Shown here in pieces: positions 8,913-16,894 of a DNA stretch of 64,000 bases. Made by a program: the position numbers and the translations under genes. The DNA is from Oscillospiraceae bacterium (GTDB taxonomy: Bacteria > Bacillota > Clostridia > Oscillospirales > Acutalibacteraceae). The stretch's first letter is position 1; every line of letters begins with the position of its first letter. The stretch is from assembly GCA_015065935.1 (NCBI GenBank), contig SVPI01000005.1, positions 27,171 through 91,170 of the forward strand, written 5' to 3'. The notes under the pieces are model-generated. The model saw nothing but the letters and a program-made list of their open reading frames with translations, did no database searches and was not told the DNA's origin.

Positions 8913-9903
8913 ACAAAACAAAACTCCTCTCGTTGAAGTCAAAAATCTAAAACAGTATTTTGATATCAACGTTGGTCTTTTTAAGACAAAACCCTTAAAG
9001 GCTGTTGATGATGTTTCCTTTGCTATTAATCGCCGCGAAACATTAGGTCTTGTTGGTGAATCCGGTTGTGGTAAAACAACCGTTGGCCGTACAATTCTTA
9101 ATCTTTATAAACCTACTGCCGGCGAAATTTGGTATGATGGTAAGCTTATAAAAACCAAGCAGGATTTAAACGAATTCCGCAAAAAGGCTACAATGGTTTT
9201 CCAGGATCCATATTCATCACTTAACCCCAGAATGACCATTGCCGATATTATTGGTGAGCCGCTGGATATTCATGATATTTATGATAAATCTAAGCAGGGA
9301 AGAGCCGAGCGCCAGGAAAGAATACTCCAGCTTATGGATTATGTTGGTCTTAACAGTGAACACGCTGCTCGTTATGCTCACGAGTTTTCAGGTGGTCAAA
9401 GGCAGAGAATCGGTATTGCCCGCGCTCTTGCTTTAAATCCCGAATTCATTGTTTGCGATGAGCCCGTTTCTGCTCTTGACGTTTCAATTCAGGCTCAGGT
9501 TATCAATATGTTCCAAGAACTTCAGGAAGAGCTTGGTCTCACATATTTATTTATAGCACACGACCTGCTTGTTGTTCGCCATATTAGTGACCGCATTGCA
9601 GTTATGTATTTAGGAAAGATTGTTGAACTTGCCGATGCCGATGAAATTTATGAGCATCCGCTTCATCCTTATTCAAAGGCGCTTATGTCTGCAGTTCCCG
9701 TGCCCGACCCCAAAATTGCAAAGGCAAACGAGAGAATCACCCTTGTTGGCGATATTCCAAGTCCTTTAAATGCTCCTTCGGGCTGTCCTTTCCGCACACG
9801 TTGCCCCTACGCAACCGAAAGATGCGCACTTGAAATGCCTGAATTTAAAGAAGTTTCAAAGGGCCACTTCGTTGCCTGCCACAATATGGCAGAAATTAAC
9901 TAA
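8905..9903 (+). CDS. oppF: Oligopeptide ABC transporter ATP-binding protein OppF
   Basis: A 332-residue second ATPase of the importer. Walker A is GESGCGKT, the Q-loop [11 protein letters not shown], the signature FSGGQRQR, Walker [13 protein letters not shown] and the switch IAHDLLVV. The C-terminal domain again has a cysteine set ([13 protein letters not shown]). The open frame extends upstream, but GGAGG at 8891-8895 sets ATG 8905 as the best start (9-nt spacing); ATG 8899 is too close. It overlaps oppD by eight bases. The pair OppD/OppF would form the ATPase heterodimer. Confidence 0.93.
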   Translation: MSEQNKTPLVEVKNLKQYFDINVGLFKTKPLKAVDDVSFAINRRETLGLVGESGCGKTTVGRTILNLYKPTAGEIWYDGKLIKTKQDLNEFRKKATMVFQDPYSSLNPRMTIADIIGEPLDIHDIYDKSKQGRAERQERILQLMDYVGLNSEHAARYAHEFSGGQRQRIGIARALALNPEFIVCDEPVSALDVSIQAQVINMFQELQEELGLTYLFIAHDLLVVRHISDRIAVMYLGKIVELADADEIYEHPLHPYSKALMSAVPVPDPKIAKANERITLVGDIPSPLNAPSGCPFRTRCPYATERCALEMPEFKEVSKGHFVACHNMAEIN

Positions 9904-9915
9904 TTTTGGTTTTAA

Positions 9916-9955
9916 TTGTTGTAAATGTTGTGAGTGCCAACGTTGTTTACAACAA
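9916..9955 (+). promoter_or_regulatory. Intercistronic hairpin between oppF and oppA
   Basis: The arms TTGTTGTAAA (9916-9925) and TTTACAACAA (9946-9955) pair perfectly, with further imperfect pairing inside, and no T run follows. Hairpins like this at gene borders often protect or set off a highly expressed downstream mRNA, which fits a binding protein needed in excess over the channel. Confidence 0.5.
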
Positions 9956-9991
9956 ATTTAAACATAAATTTCTTTTGAGAGGAATGATCTT

Positions 9992-11743
9992 ATGAAAAGA
10001 ATTCTCGCATTAGTTTTAGCTATCGTTATGTTGTTTGGTTTGACAGCTTGCGGCGGTTCTAAAAAATCCGACGTTCCTACCCTTGATTACCTTTACAACA
10101 CAAGTGATAGCCACAAGGCTATTGGTGAATACCTCCAGTCTGCTCTTGCACAGGTAGGTATCACAATGACCCTTAAAAACCAAGAATGGAACACATTCTT
10201 AAACACCCGTAAAAACGGCGACTATTTCGTAGCTCGTAATGGTTGGCTTGCTGACTACAATGACCCGATCTGCTTCCTTGATATGTGGACCTCTAACTCC
10301 GGTAACAACGATGTTCAGTTCGGTAAAGGCGCTCATAAAGACCTTAAAATGTACAGCATCGACCTTACCAAGTTCGGCGGCGCTAAAGTAGAGAACGGCA
10401 CTTGGGCTGAGACATATGATGTTCTTATCTCCAAGATTAAGGCTACTACCGATGCTGCTGCTCGTTACGAAATGATGCACATGGCAGAAGATATGCTTAT
10501 GGCTACCGGTTGTATCGTTCCCCTTTACTACTACACCGACCTTTATATGATCGATGATTCCGTAGAGGGCTTCTATTCCAACCCCCTTGGCTACAAGTAT
10601 ATGATGTACACTAAGGTTAACGGCAAAACCGATAATTTAAACGTTTGCCTTGCTTCTGAGCCTGACACTCTTGACCCCGCTCTCAACTCTGCAGTTGACG
10701 GTGCAACCATGATTACTCACCTCTTCTCCGGCCTTGCAAAATGGGCTGAAGTTGATGGCAAGCTCACCATCGTTGCTGATGCTGCTAAAGAGCTCGTTAA
10801 GGGCGTTACAAACGCTGACGGCACTGTTACCTACACCTACACTCTCCGCGATGGCCTTAAGTGGTCCAATGGCGATGAGTTAAAGGCTTCTGATTTCGTT
10901 AACGCTTGGAAACGTGCTGCTTCTGAGGCTCTTGGTGCTGACTACGGCTACATGTTCGAAGTTGTTAAGGGCTATCCTAACGACCTCGCAGCTACTGCTG
11001 ATGATGCCGCTAAGACCATCACCATCACCATCAACAATGCAATCTCTTACTGGGATGAGCTTCTTGCTTTCCCCACCTATTTCCCTGTACACTCTTCTGC
11101 ATACAATAACGAGAAGTGGGCTACCGAGCCTGCAACCTACATCTGCAACGGTGCATATGTAATTGATTCTTGGACTCACGACAGCGTTATTACCTTAAAG
11201 AAGAATGACAAGTTCATCGACAAAGCTTCCATCACAATGGAAAAAATCAACTGCCACCTCTCTGACGATGCTAACAACATGCTTGCTAACTTCAAGAAGG
11301 GCGACTGGCTCTTAATCGATGATGTTCCTACAAATGAAATTGCAACTCTTAAGAAAGATTATCCCAACGAATTTGTAATTGCCGGTCAAATCGGTACTTA
11401 CTATGTTTGCTGGAACGTAAACGCTGATTTACTTCCCGGCTCAAGCCTTAAAGGCGTTGAGAAGGAAAAGGCACAGCAAGAAATCCGTAACGCTATCGGC
11501 CTTCTTTACGACCGTAACTACATCGTAGAAAAGGTTGCTCAGGGCGGACAGCTTCCTGCTTCTTCCTTCGTTGCTATGGGTATGACCGATGCTGACGGTA
11601 ATGAGTTCTACAAGAACGCTAACAAGGCAGCAGGCAACTCCTACGTTGGTTACTTCGACACTTCTGCTTCTGCATACTCTGCAAACGTAGAAAAGGCTGT
11701 TGAAGTTCTTAAGAAATACTACGACATTAAAGTTGCTGACTAA
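9992..11743 (+). CDS. oppA: OppA-like peptide-binding lipoprotein, circularly permuted
   Basis: A 583-residue solute-binding protein (SBP family 5) that should capture peptides outside the cell for OppBCDF. The signal peptide ends in LTAC, so Cys20 would be lipidated. The domain order is unusual. Residues about 29-208 (YNTSDSHKAI, NQEWNTFL, GWLADYNDP, LYYYTDLY, SPLGYKY) correspond to the part that ends normal OppA proteins. Residues about 214-583 (CLASEPDTLDPA, TYTLRDGLKWSNGD, CNGAYVIDSW, YYVCWN, IRNAIGLLYDRNYI) correspond to the normal start and middle, and the protein stops where that C-terminal part would usually begin. All parts appear present once, so this is a permutation rather than a truncation. 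C-ending codons (AAC, TAC, TTC, GAC) are much commoner than in the neighbouring genes, as expected for high expression. ATG at 9992 follows GAGAGGAA. Confidence 0.9.
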   Translation: MKRILALVLAIVMLFGLTACGGSKKSDVPTLDYLYNTSDSHKAIGEYLQSALAQVGITMTLKNQEWNTFLNTRKNGDYFVARNGWLADYNDPICFLDMWTSNSGNNDVQFGKGAHKDLKMYSIDLTKFGGAKVENGTWAETYDVLISKIKATTDAAARYEMMHMAEDMLMATGCIVPLYYYTDLYMIDDSVEGFYSNPLGYKYMMYTKVNGKTDNLNVCLASEPDTLDPALNSAVDGATMITHLFSGLAKWAEVDGKLTIVADAAKELVKGVTNADGTVTYTYTLRDGLKWSNGDELKASDFVNAWKRAASEALGADYGYMFEVVKGYPNDLAATADDAAKTITITINNAISYWDELLAFPTYFPVHSSAYNNEKWATEPATYICNGAYVIDSWTHDSVITLKKNDKFIDKASITMEKINCHLSDDANNMLANFKKGDWLLIDDVPTNEIATLKKDYPNEFVIAGQIGTYYVCWNVNADLLPGSSLKGVEKEKAQQEIRNAIGLLYDRNYIVEKVAQGGQLPASSFVAMGMTDADGNEFYKNANKAAGNSYVGYFDTSASAYSANVEKAVEVLKKYYDIKVAD

Positions 11744-11813
11744 TTTTATTAGTTAAACTTATTTCGTAAAAATTTTTAAAAGTCTTATGAATAGCACTCA
11801 ATAAGGCTATAAT

Positions 11814-11857
11814 GAGCCCGAAATCTGAGCAATAGCTCAGGTTTTGGGCTCTTTTTT
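11814..11857 (+). terminator. Terminator of the opp operon
   Basis: An outer stem GAGCCC/GGGCTC and an inner stem CTGAGC/GCTCAG, separated by internal loops, are followed by six T. It lies 70 nt after oppA. Confidence 0.88.
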
Positions 11858-11858
11858 C

Positions 11859-11886
11859 TTGATAAATAATTCTTATGTGTTAAAAT
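11859..11886 (+). promoter_or_regulatory. Possible SigA-type promoter of pepT
   Basis: TTGATA (11859-11864), a 16-nt spacer and TAAAAT (11881-11886) lie just after the opp terminator and 31 nt before the pepT start. Confidence 0.45.
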
Positions 11887-11917
11887 ATAAATATAACATT
11901 TGAAAGAAGGCAGTAAA

Positions 11918-13123
11918 ATGACCAATGTTGTAAGGCGTTTTTTAAAATACGTTTCCTTTGATACCTGCTCTGACGAAAACAGCGAAACTGTTCCATCTAC
12001 CGAAAGGCAAAGAAGGCTCGGCGAATATTTAGTTAGGGAATTGTCTGATTTAGGCATGGAAAACGCTCATATTGATGAAAAGGGCTATGTTTATGCTTTT
12101 TTGCCCGCTACAAAGGGTGTAAATGCTGAAAATATTGGTTTTATTGCTCATATGGATACTTCGCCCGATGCAAGCGGAAAGGACGTTAAACCGCAAATTA
12201 TCGCGTATTCCGGCGGTGATATTACTTTAAGTGAAACCGTGAGTATTAAAGAAAAGGAATTTGAAAATCTTAAAAAATATATCGGTCAGGATTTAATTGT
12301 AACCGATGGAACAACTCTGCTTGGCGCAGATGATAAAGCGGGTATTGCAGAAATCATTTCTGCCTGCGAATTCTTAATTAAAAATCCTCAAATCCCACAC
12401 GGTAGAATTTCGGTTTGCTTTACTCCCGATGAGGAAATTGGCCGCGGTGCCGATTATTTTGATGTGCAAAAATTCGGCGCAAAATGGGCTTACACCGTTG
12501 ACGGCGGAGAGCTAGGAGAGATTGAATACGAAAACTTCAACGCCGCAAATGCTAGAGTAACGGTAAATGGTGTTAATATTCACCCAGGCTCTGCAAAAAA
12601 TAAAATGAAAAACGCTATTTTGCTAGCTAACGAATTCGTTAATTTACTGCCGCCTTTCGAAACGCCTGCACATACCGAAGGCTATGAGGGGTTTTTCCAT
12701 GTTTGCGATTTTTTAGGCAATGAAACTAAAACCGAGGTAACCCTTATAATTCGCGACCACGATAGAGAAAAATTCGAAGCTAAAAAAGAATTTTTAAAAG
12801 ATGTAATTCATTTCCTTAATTTAAAGCACGGTGAAAAAACCTTCTCATTACTTATGAAGGACAGCTATTATAATATGAAGGAAAAAATTCTTCCATATAT
12901 GCACATAGTTAATGATGCAGAAAGCGCAATGAAAAGGGTAGGGGTAACGCCAAAAATTGTGGCAATCCGCGGTGGCACCGATGGCGCCAGACTATCCTTT
13001 ATGGGCCTGCCTTGTCCTAACCTTTCAACAGGCGGTGAAAATTTCCATAGTGTTCACGAATTCATTTCGGTTCAGTCTATGGAAAAGATGGTTGAAGTTA
13101 TAGTTGAACTTATGAAAAAATAA
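11918..13123 (+). CDS. pepT: Peptidase T (tripeptidase), M20B family
   Basis: A 401-residue cytosolic zinc aminotripeptidase. The N-terminus, with RFLKYVSFDT, is characteristic of PepT. Metal-site residues are His78 and Asp80 (AHMDTSPD), the bridging Asp in LLGADDKAG (about 138-139), catalytic and ligand Glu172/Glu173 (PDEEIG), Asp in VDGGELGE and the late His in NFHSVHEF. The RGGTDG motif near 360 contacts substrate in this family. ATG 11918 is preferred over TTG 11900 because AAGAAGG lies between them. Placed directly behind the opp operon, it would process imported tripeptides, adding to the upstream PepD and Xaa-Pro peptidase. Confidence 0.92.
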   Translation: MTNVVRRFLKYVSFDTCSDENSETVPSTERQRRLGEYLVRELSDLGMENAHIDEKGYVYAFLPATKGVNAENIGFIAHMDTSPDASGKDVKPQIIAYSGGDITLSETVSIKEKEFENLKKYIGQDLIVTDGTTLLGADDKAGIAEIISACEFLIKNPQIPHGRISVCFTPDEEIGRGADYFDVQKFGAKWAYTVDGGELGEIEYENFNAANARVTVNGVNIHPGSAKNKMKNAILLANEFVNLLPPFETPAHTEGYEGFFHVCDFLGNETKTEVTLIIRDHDREKFEAKKEFLKDVIHFLNLKHGEKTFSLLMKDSYYNMKEKILPYMHIVNDAESAMKRVGVTPKIVAIRGGTDGARLSFMGLPCPNLSTGGENFHSVHEFISVQSMEKMVEVIVELMKK

Positions 13124-13150
13124 AAAAAGCACTCGAAAGAGTGCTTTTTT
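13124..13150. terminator. Bidirectional terminator between pepT and a lipoprotein gene
   Basis: GCACTC (13129-13134), a GAAA loop and GAGTGC (13139-13144) are flanked by A and T runs, so the hairpin works for pepT on the plus strand and for the converging minus-strand gene. Confidence 0.9.
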
Positions 13151-13481
13151 ATGGTTTACAGGTTTTACATGGCTCGTAGCCATCACTGATAAGAAGCTCA
13201 CGGTTATAAGATTTATAAAGGTTTTCATCTTTAATGCTTTTTGCCCAACGGCAGGTTGAAATGTGAAATTTTTTGGTGTTTTTGTTGGCAAAATACTGAA
13301 TATTGAATTTGCTTTCGGAATTTGACTCTCCGCGATTTAGATAACCATTGACCGTAGTAGCCGTTTCGGCATCGGGTAAAATTACACTAACGGTGCTTTG
13401 GCTGCTTGTACTGCTGGCCTGTGAACTGCAACCACAAAAAACAATGGCGATTAAGAAAGTTAAAATTAAAAGTTTTCGCAC
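13149..13481 (-). CDS. Small lipoprotein with a C-terminal Ada-like zinc-site domain
   Basis: A protein of 110 residues. It starts with a lipoprotein-type signal ending near CGC (about residue 18) and a Ser/Thr-rich linker. The C-terminal 50 residues read TKKFHISTCRWA then GYEPCKTCKP. This His-Cys then Cys-x-x-Cys pattern is the short zinc-binding module, similar to the N-terminal part of Ada, that ends many clostridial secreted proteins and competence-type nucleases. No catalytic domain is present. The start is most likely GTG 13481, because AGGTGG lies seven bases upstream; TTG 13484 is too close. Its function is unknown; it may bind DNA or metal at the cell surface. Confidence 0.65.
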   Translation of the reverse strand: MRKLLILTFLIAIVFCGCSSQASSTSSQSTVSVILPDAETATTVNGYLNRGESNSESKFNIQYFANKNTKKFHISTCRWAKSIKDENLYKSYNRELLISDGYEPCKTCKP

Positions 13482-13598
13482 CAAAATACCACCTAAAAAA
13501 TTATAATTAAATTTTATAACTTTTCCATGGAAAAATCAACCCTTGAAAAAGAGATAATAAAACTGTAAAATATAATAAAAACACAGGAGGTAATAAGC

Positions 13599-15416
13599 AT
13601 GAATGAAAAAGCAAGAATTTTAAAAGATAAAGCTAACACTCTGCCTACAACCCCAGGTGTTTATATAATGAAAAACAATAAAAATGAAATTATTTACATT
13701 GGCAAGGCAAAATCCTTAAAAAATCGTGTTACACAGTATTTTGGTAGCGACACAAACCACACCGAAAAGGTGCGGAAAATGGTTCAGAATGTTGAAACCT
13801 TTGATTTTATTCTTTGCGACAGCGAATTTGAGGCATTTTTACTGGAAAATTCCTTAATAAAACAAAATCAGCCAAAATATAATATACTTTTGAAGGATGA
13901 TAAGGGTTACCACTATATTAAAATTACCAATGAAAAATGGAAAAAAATAATCGCTGTAAAACAGGTTACCGATGATGGTGAATATATTGGTCCATATAAC
14001 TCAGGTAGCATTGTGCGTGAGACCGTTGAGGCGGCTCAAAAGATTTATAAACTACCTACCTGTAACCGTTCCTTTGATAAGTTTTCAAAGCCTTGTTTAA
14101 ATTATCATATTGGGCTGTGCGATGCACCGTGTAGGGGCAATATTAGCCTTTCTGATTATCTTAAAAATATAAACCAAGCTATTAGTTTCATTAAAAAAGG
14201 CGGCGCTTTTGATGATGAAATTAAAACAATGCGCAAGAAAATGGATGAGGCAGCAGAAAATCTTGATTTTGAATATGCTGCAAAGCTTCGCGATAGAATT
14301 GCGGCTATTGAAAAGGTTGGTCAACGTCAAAAGGTTATTGCATCTACTTATTTAAACCAGGATATTGTTGCATCGGCCGCGGCTGATGGTAAAATTTGTG
14401 TTCAGGTTTTACGTTTTAAAAACGGACACATTTTTGATGAGGAACATTTTATTTTTGATTATGATGGAGCTGATAAAAGCGAGTTGTATTATGAGTTTAT
14501 TCGACAGTTTTATAATACAAACCGCGATTTAACTCCAAGAATTGTTGTAGATTTTGAGGTTTTAGATGCTGAAATTTTAGAAAGATGGCTTTCTGATAAA
14601 TTTGGAAAAAATGTTTCAATTGTTAAGCCTAAAATCGGCGAACAACTGAAACTTGTGGGAATGTGTCAAACAAATGCCGCGCAGAACCTTTCTAATTTAA
14701 TCGAAAGAGATGGCCGCGAAACCTCAGCGCTAAGTGAACTGGGCGAACTTCTTTCAATTCCTGCACCAAAACACATTGAGGCATATGATATTTCTAACTT
14801 TTCCGGCAGTAACAATGTTGCCGCAATGGTTGTTTTTGTTAATGGCAGACCTAAAAAGGATTTGTATCGAAGATTTAAAATTAAATCTTTTGTAGGTCAG
14901 GATGATTACCGTTCAATGGCTGAGGTAATTGATAGGCGCCTTAATGAGTTCGAAAATGGCGCTGATATTGCTTTTAATACCTTACCTGACCTTATTCTGC
15001 TTGATGGCGCTGAAGGCCAAATTAACGCAGTTTTACCAATTTTAAAGGCGCATAATATAAACGTACCGATTTTTGGTATGGTTAAGGACAGTAAACACCG
15101 CACACGTGCTATTGCGGCAACCGGCGGCGATATTGCTATCAAACCTACACGAAAGGTCTATACCCTTATAACAAATATTCAGGATGAGGTTCACCGTTTT
15201 GCTATTTCCTACAACCGAAATGCTATGAAAAAAGCAATGCTAAGCAGTGAACTGCTGGAAATTGAAGGCGTAGGGAAGGGAAGAGCCAAACTTTTACTAA
15301 CGCATTTTAAATCAATGAAAAAAATTAGAGAAGCAACTGTTGATGAATTGTGTGCTGTTTCCGGAATTAATACTGCTACCGCAAAAAATATTTTTGATTT
15401 TTACAATAAAAAATAA
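13599..15416 (+). CDS. uvrC: Excinuclease ABC subunit C (UvrC)
   Basis: A 605-residue nuclease of nucleotide excision repair that cuts on both sides of a lesion marked by UvrA/UvrB. The GIY-YIG domain is at about 15-95 (GVYIMK, IIYIGKAKSLKNRV). The UVR motif that binds UvrB is near 205-240 (LDFEYAAKLRDRI). The C-terminal RNase H-like nuclease domain is at about 385-540 (AYDISNFSG, ILLDGAEGQ), and helix-hairpin-helix motifs follow at 555-605 (IEGVGKGRAKLL, VSGINTATA). Length matches the family. AGGAGG precedes the ATG. It is a single-gene unit with a terminator overlapping its stop codon. Confidence 0.96.
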   Translation: MNEKARILKDKANTLPTTPGVYIMKNNKNEIIYIGKAKSLKNRVTQYFGSDTNHTEKVRKMVQNVETFDFILCDSEFEAFLLENSLIKQNQPKYNILLKDDKGYHYIKITNEKWKKIIAVKQVTDDGEYIGPYNSGSIVRETVEAAQKIYKLPTCNRSFDKFSKPCLNYHIGLCDAPCRGNISLSDYLKNINQAISFIKKGGAFDDEIKTMRKKMDEAAENLDFEYAAKLRDRIAAIEKVGQRQKVIASTYLNQDIVASAAADGKICVQVLRFKNGHIFDEEHFIFDYDGADKSELYYEFIRQFYNTNRDLTPRIVVDFEVLDAEILERWLSDKFGKNVSIVKPKIGEQLKLVGMCQTNAAQNLSNLIERDGRETSALSELGELLSIPAPKHIEAYDISNFSGSNNVAAMVVFVNGRPKKDLYRRFKIKSFVGQDDYRSMAEVIDRRLNEFENGADIAFNTLPDLILLDGAEGQINAVLPILKAHNINVPIFGMVKDSKHRTRAIAATGGDIAIKPTRKVYTLITNIQDEVHRFAISYNRNAMKKAMLSSELLEIEGVGKGRAKLLLTHFKSMKKIREATVDELCAVSGINTATAKNIFDFYNKK

Positions 15417-15441
15417 GGAGGAAAATTCCTCCTTATTTTTT
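15412..15441. terminator. Bidirectional terminator between uvrC and a recombinase
   Basis: AATAAGGAGG (15412-15421) pairs with CCTCCTTATT (15428-15437) around AAAATT, with T and A runs on the two sides. The uvrC stop TAA is in the left arm. Confidence 0.88.
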
Positions 15442-16481
15442 TATTTATCTCGAAGTTTTACAACATTTCGAGAATTTATGAGACTTTCTTCATCGGTTGT
15501 AACATAGTGATTTTTGGTTGTATTAACGCTTGTGTGACCGAGTGCGCGTGCTACAAGATAAATATCACCGGTGTTTTGATAAAGCTCGGTACCGTAGGTT
15601 TTACGCAGTTTGTGCGGTGTAATAATCTTTGAAACACCAATGGCTTTGGCGTATTTTTTAATCATATCTTCAATTGACTGAACGCAAATTCTGGTTTTTT
15701 GAATTGATAAAAACAGTGCATCTGCCGATTCATCGTTTGCAGGGATAATTTCTTTTCGCTGGAGCAAATAGCGCTGTAAAGCCTCAATAACTTCATCCCC
15801 CATAGCGATATATTGATATTTGCCGCCTTTGCGATAAACGCTTATAAGGCAACGGTCGAAATCTAAATCTCGAATATTTAAACCAACACACTCTGAAACA
15901 CGAATTCCGGTGCCTAAAAGCAGGGTTGCAATGGCTAAATCGCGAATTTTTGTAGTTTCAAGATACTTTTGTTGGCGCGGAGTAAAGGCTGAACAGCCAA
16001 ATTCAATAGCATTTAAAAAACGTGCGACCTCATCGGGAGATAAACGAATAATACGATTATCCTTATCAGGTTTTGGCTTTTTAACCTTATCACAGGGGTT
16101 TCCAACAATTAAATCGTTGCGATAAAGATAATCAAAAAATGAGCTTAAAGCTGAGAGTTTTCGGGCAATTCCTGAACGGTGGTTCATATTTTCTTTATCA
16201 TACTGCAGATAATCGGTGTATTCTTCAATATCACGTGCTGTGACCGATTGCATTACCTCAATTGGAATTTCTTTTAAAGATTTATCCAAGAGATTTGGAA
16301 TGGCTGCCTTGAGCCACTCAAAAAAGCGCCTAAGGTCGTAAGCATAGGAAAGGCGAGTTCTTGTGGTTGTATCGGTTTTTCTGGAAATAAAATAGTCACC
16401 AACATAGATAGGTAGCTCAGATAAGATTTCCTTAATTTTGAGCATATTATTTCTGTCAAGCTCGTCTTGATATGAGTTCAT
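15441..16481 (-). CDS. Tyrosine recombinase, chromosomal Xer/integrase-like
   Basis: A 346-residue recombinase with a core-binding domain (about 25-140) and a catalytic domain (about 155-346). All catalytic residues are present: Arg in TGIRVSE, Lys in RKGGKYQY, His and Arg in HKLRKT, His in LGHTS and the Tyr in NHYVT. It is unlike a phage integrase in that no att-like repeats, excisionase or phage genes adjoin it; proteins of this form are common single chromosomal genes in Clostridia. ATG 16481 follows GGAGG. Because XerD at 2214 lacks the first catalytic Arg, this intact recombinase is a candidate partner or substitute, though that is inference. Confidence 0.8.
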   Translation of the reverse strand: MNSYQDELDRNNMLKIKEILSELPIYVGDYFISRKTDTTTRTRLSYAYDLRRFFEWLKAAIPNLLDKSLKEIPIEVMQSVTARDIEEYTDYLQYDKENMNHRSGIARKLSALSSFFDYLYRNDLIVGNPCDKVKKPKPDKDNRIIRLSPDEVARFLNAIEFGCSAFTPRQQKYLETTKIRDLAIATLLLGTGIRVSECVGLNIRDLDFDRCLISVYRKGGKYQYIAMGDEVIEALQRYLLQRKEIIPANDESADALFLSIQKTRICVQSIEDMIKKYAKAIGVSKIITPHKLRKTYGTELYQNTGDIYLVARALGHTSVNTTKNHYVTTDEESLINSRNVVKLRDK

Positions 16482-16840
16482 AGCAAAACCTCCATCGAAT
16501 AGAAATTTTTAAAATGATGTAAGTACTTATAGAAAAAAACTGAGAGGATGAGATTTTTTGATTTTCAGCATTTTTTTGCAAAAGCAGACATTAATAATAA
16601 AAAAATAATTAATAAAAGGTAATAAAATAAAAAAAATAAAACTTTAATTCGAAAAGAAAAATATTTTAAATAATAAAATTAAAATAAAAAATCTATAAAA
16701 TCATATAAAACCAAAATCCAATAAAATGTACTGTTTACGAGCTAATTATACCATATATCCCTCTTTTTGTCAATAACTTTTGGAAAAACATACATTTATC
16801 CAAGAGATACAAGAAGCGAGTGCCCCCTTCTTTTAAGTAT
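16482..16840. other. AT-rich intergenic stretch, no gene seen
   Basis: About 360 bases between the recombinase start and the glgB terminator. From about 16590 to 16735 it is almost only A and T, strongly A-rich on the plus strand, which would make curved or easily melted DNA. The recombinase promoter should lie here, but no convincing -35/-10 pair was found. The open frame at 16735-17121 (minus) is a shadow of glgB and its terminator. Confidence 0.5.
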
Positions 16841-16874
16841 AAAAATAAAAAAAGACACCAAAATTTGGTGTCTT
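16841..16874 (-). terminator. Terminator of glgB
   Basis: The palindrome AAAGACACCAAA/TTTGGTGTCTTT (from 16851) is followed on the minus strand by a T-rich tract (16853-16841). It lies 21 nt beyond the glgB stop. Confidence 0.85.
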
Positions 16875-16894
16875 TTAATTTTGTACTGAATACG

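Noticed and set aside
10880..11179. Antisense open frames in oppA
   Set aside because: They arise from the strong codon bias of oppA; no ribosome site or protein features.
9992..11743. Fusion of two different binding proteins, or a truncated duplicate
   Set aside because: Each OppA part appears once and the total length fits one protein; the two parts complement one another without overlap.
15441..16481. Phage integrase marking a prophage or integrative element
   Set aside because: No phage, excision or conjugation genes, no flanking direct repeats and no nearby tRNA. The neighbours are core genes.
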